54,829 nt of DNA from Candidatus Sulfuritelmatomonas gaucii. GTDB taxonomy: Bacteria; Acidobacteriota; Terriglobia; Terriglobales; Acidobacteriaceae. Below the pieces are notes generated by a model. That model was not told the origin of the DNA and did no database searches. It saw only the letters and a list, made by a program, of their open reading frames with translations. Positions 54,753 to 54,829 of this stretch are shown one piece after another. The number at the start of each line of letters is the position of its first letter. The first letter of the stretch is position 1. The translations under genes were made by a program, and so were the position numbers. The DNA is taken from assembly GCA_900290245.1 (NCBI GenBank), contig OKRB01000095.1, forward strand, positions 1 through 54,829, given 5' to 3'.

Positions 54753-54829
54753 ATGCCGGATGAGCGTCGAGAGTATCTCCTTCTGGCCCTCAAGAAGGAG
54801 ACATTTCACATATTGGGAAATTCCCTGGT
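54753..54829 (+). CDS. Possible start of a partial gene at window edge
   Basis: ATG 54753 opens MPDERREYLLLALKKETFHI and runs off the end. The composition is protein-like, but the ribosome site is weak and only 25 codons are visible. It cannot be named. Confidence 0.25.
   Translation, partial: MPDERREYLLLALKKETFHILGNSL

Noticed and set aside
54378..54809. 143-codon minus frame at the right end
   Set aside because: It is antisense to a better plus frame and its translation is featureless.
1..54829. tRNA, rRNA and CRISPR
   Set aside because: I looked for T-loop-like sequences, rRNA-like blocks and regularly spaced repeats and found none that hold up.

Overview
The window looks like chromosome from an acidobacterium of the Terriglobia (Acidobacteriaceae-like) type. 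The evidence is an Oar-like TonB-dependent receptor with an N-terminal carboxypeptidase-regulatory domain next to a GH28 pectinase, two HAF-repeat secreted proteins, a winged-helix/TPR regulator with the IAVLPLENLS signature, and several Tat- or Sec-exported enzymes. This is an inference from gene content. No rRNA, tRNA or CRISPR was seen.

Layout. (1) 121-5000: a Tat-exported DUF362 protein, then a 43-residue ORF whose start lies in the loop of a 13-bp inverted repeat, then a patatin phospholipase split by about ten membrane helices. (2) 5379-13012: a lectin-like propeller protein, a phasin-like protein, and a tightly coupled six-gene minus-strand operon (four unknown proteins, a polyprenyl diphosphate synthase, a geranylgeranyl-reductase-like flavoenzyme). 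Several of these carry K/R-rich tails. A frameshifted BamA/D15-like barrel remnant lies beside it. (3) 13373-27689: an island of oxidative and lipid- or protein-cleaving enzymes: tandem unknown paralogues coupled to a DyP peroxidase, a membrane TPR protein, two DUF2235 hydrolases, a papain-like protease, a lipoprotein, a secreted animal-type haem peroxidase and an FAD-linked oxidase. (4) 27894-31717: a DUF5995 protein, a TIR protein, a haem-binding DUF3365/HAMP protein and a SLATT/DUF4231 protein. (5) 32196-33370: a graveyard of an IS110 transposase tail, a HAD phosphatase start and a truncated small gene. (6) 33448-40912: a pectin-utilisation-like locus: membrane regulator, TonB receptor (broken by a 58-bp tandem duplication) and GH28 polygalacturonase. 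(7) 41081-45868: a truncated lactate dehydrogenase, an RIC-type iron-sulfur repair protein with a divergent cupin, an ATPase with an internal amber codon, a Fic protein and palindromic repeats. (8) 45894-52646: two HAF-repeat proteins, a secreted alpha/beta hydrolase and a winged-helix/TPR regulator. (9) 52669-54829: a mobile-looking module (ribbon-helix-helix protein, serine resolvase, small membrane protein, XRE-like regulator) and gene fragments at the edge.

Working together. Region 7-9 palindromes and the small membrane gene recur at 33107-33396, so the resolvase module and the repeat family appear to have moved around this genome. Patatin, haem peroxidase, DyP, FAD oxidase and hydrolases in one island would fit release and oxygenation of lipids. 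The isoprenoid operon with basic-tailed proteins could build or coat an isoprenoid-containing structure. Both ideas are hypotheses; individual domain calls are firmer.
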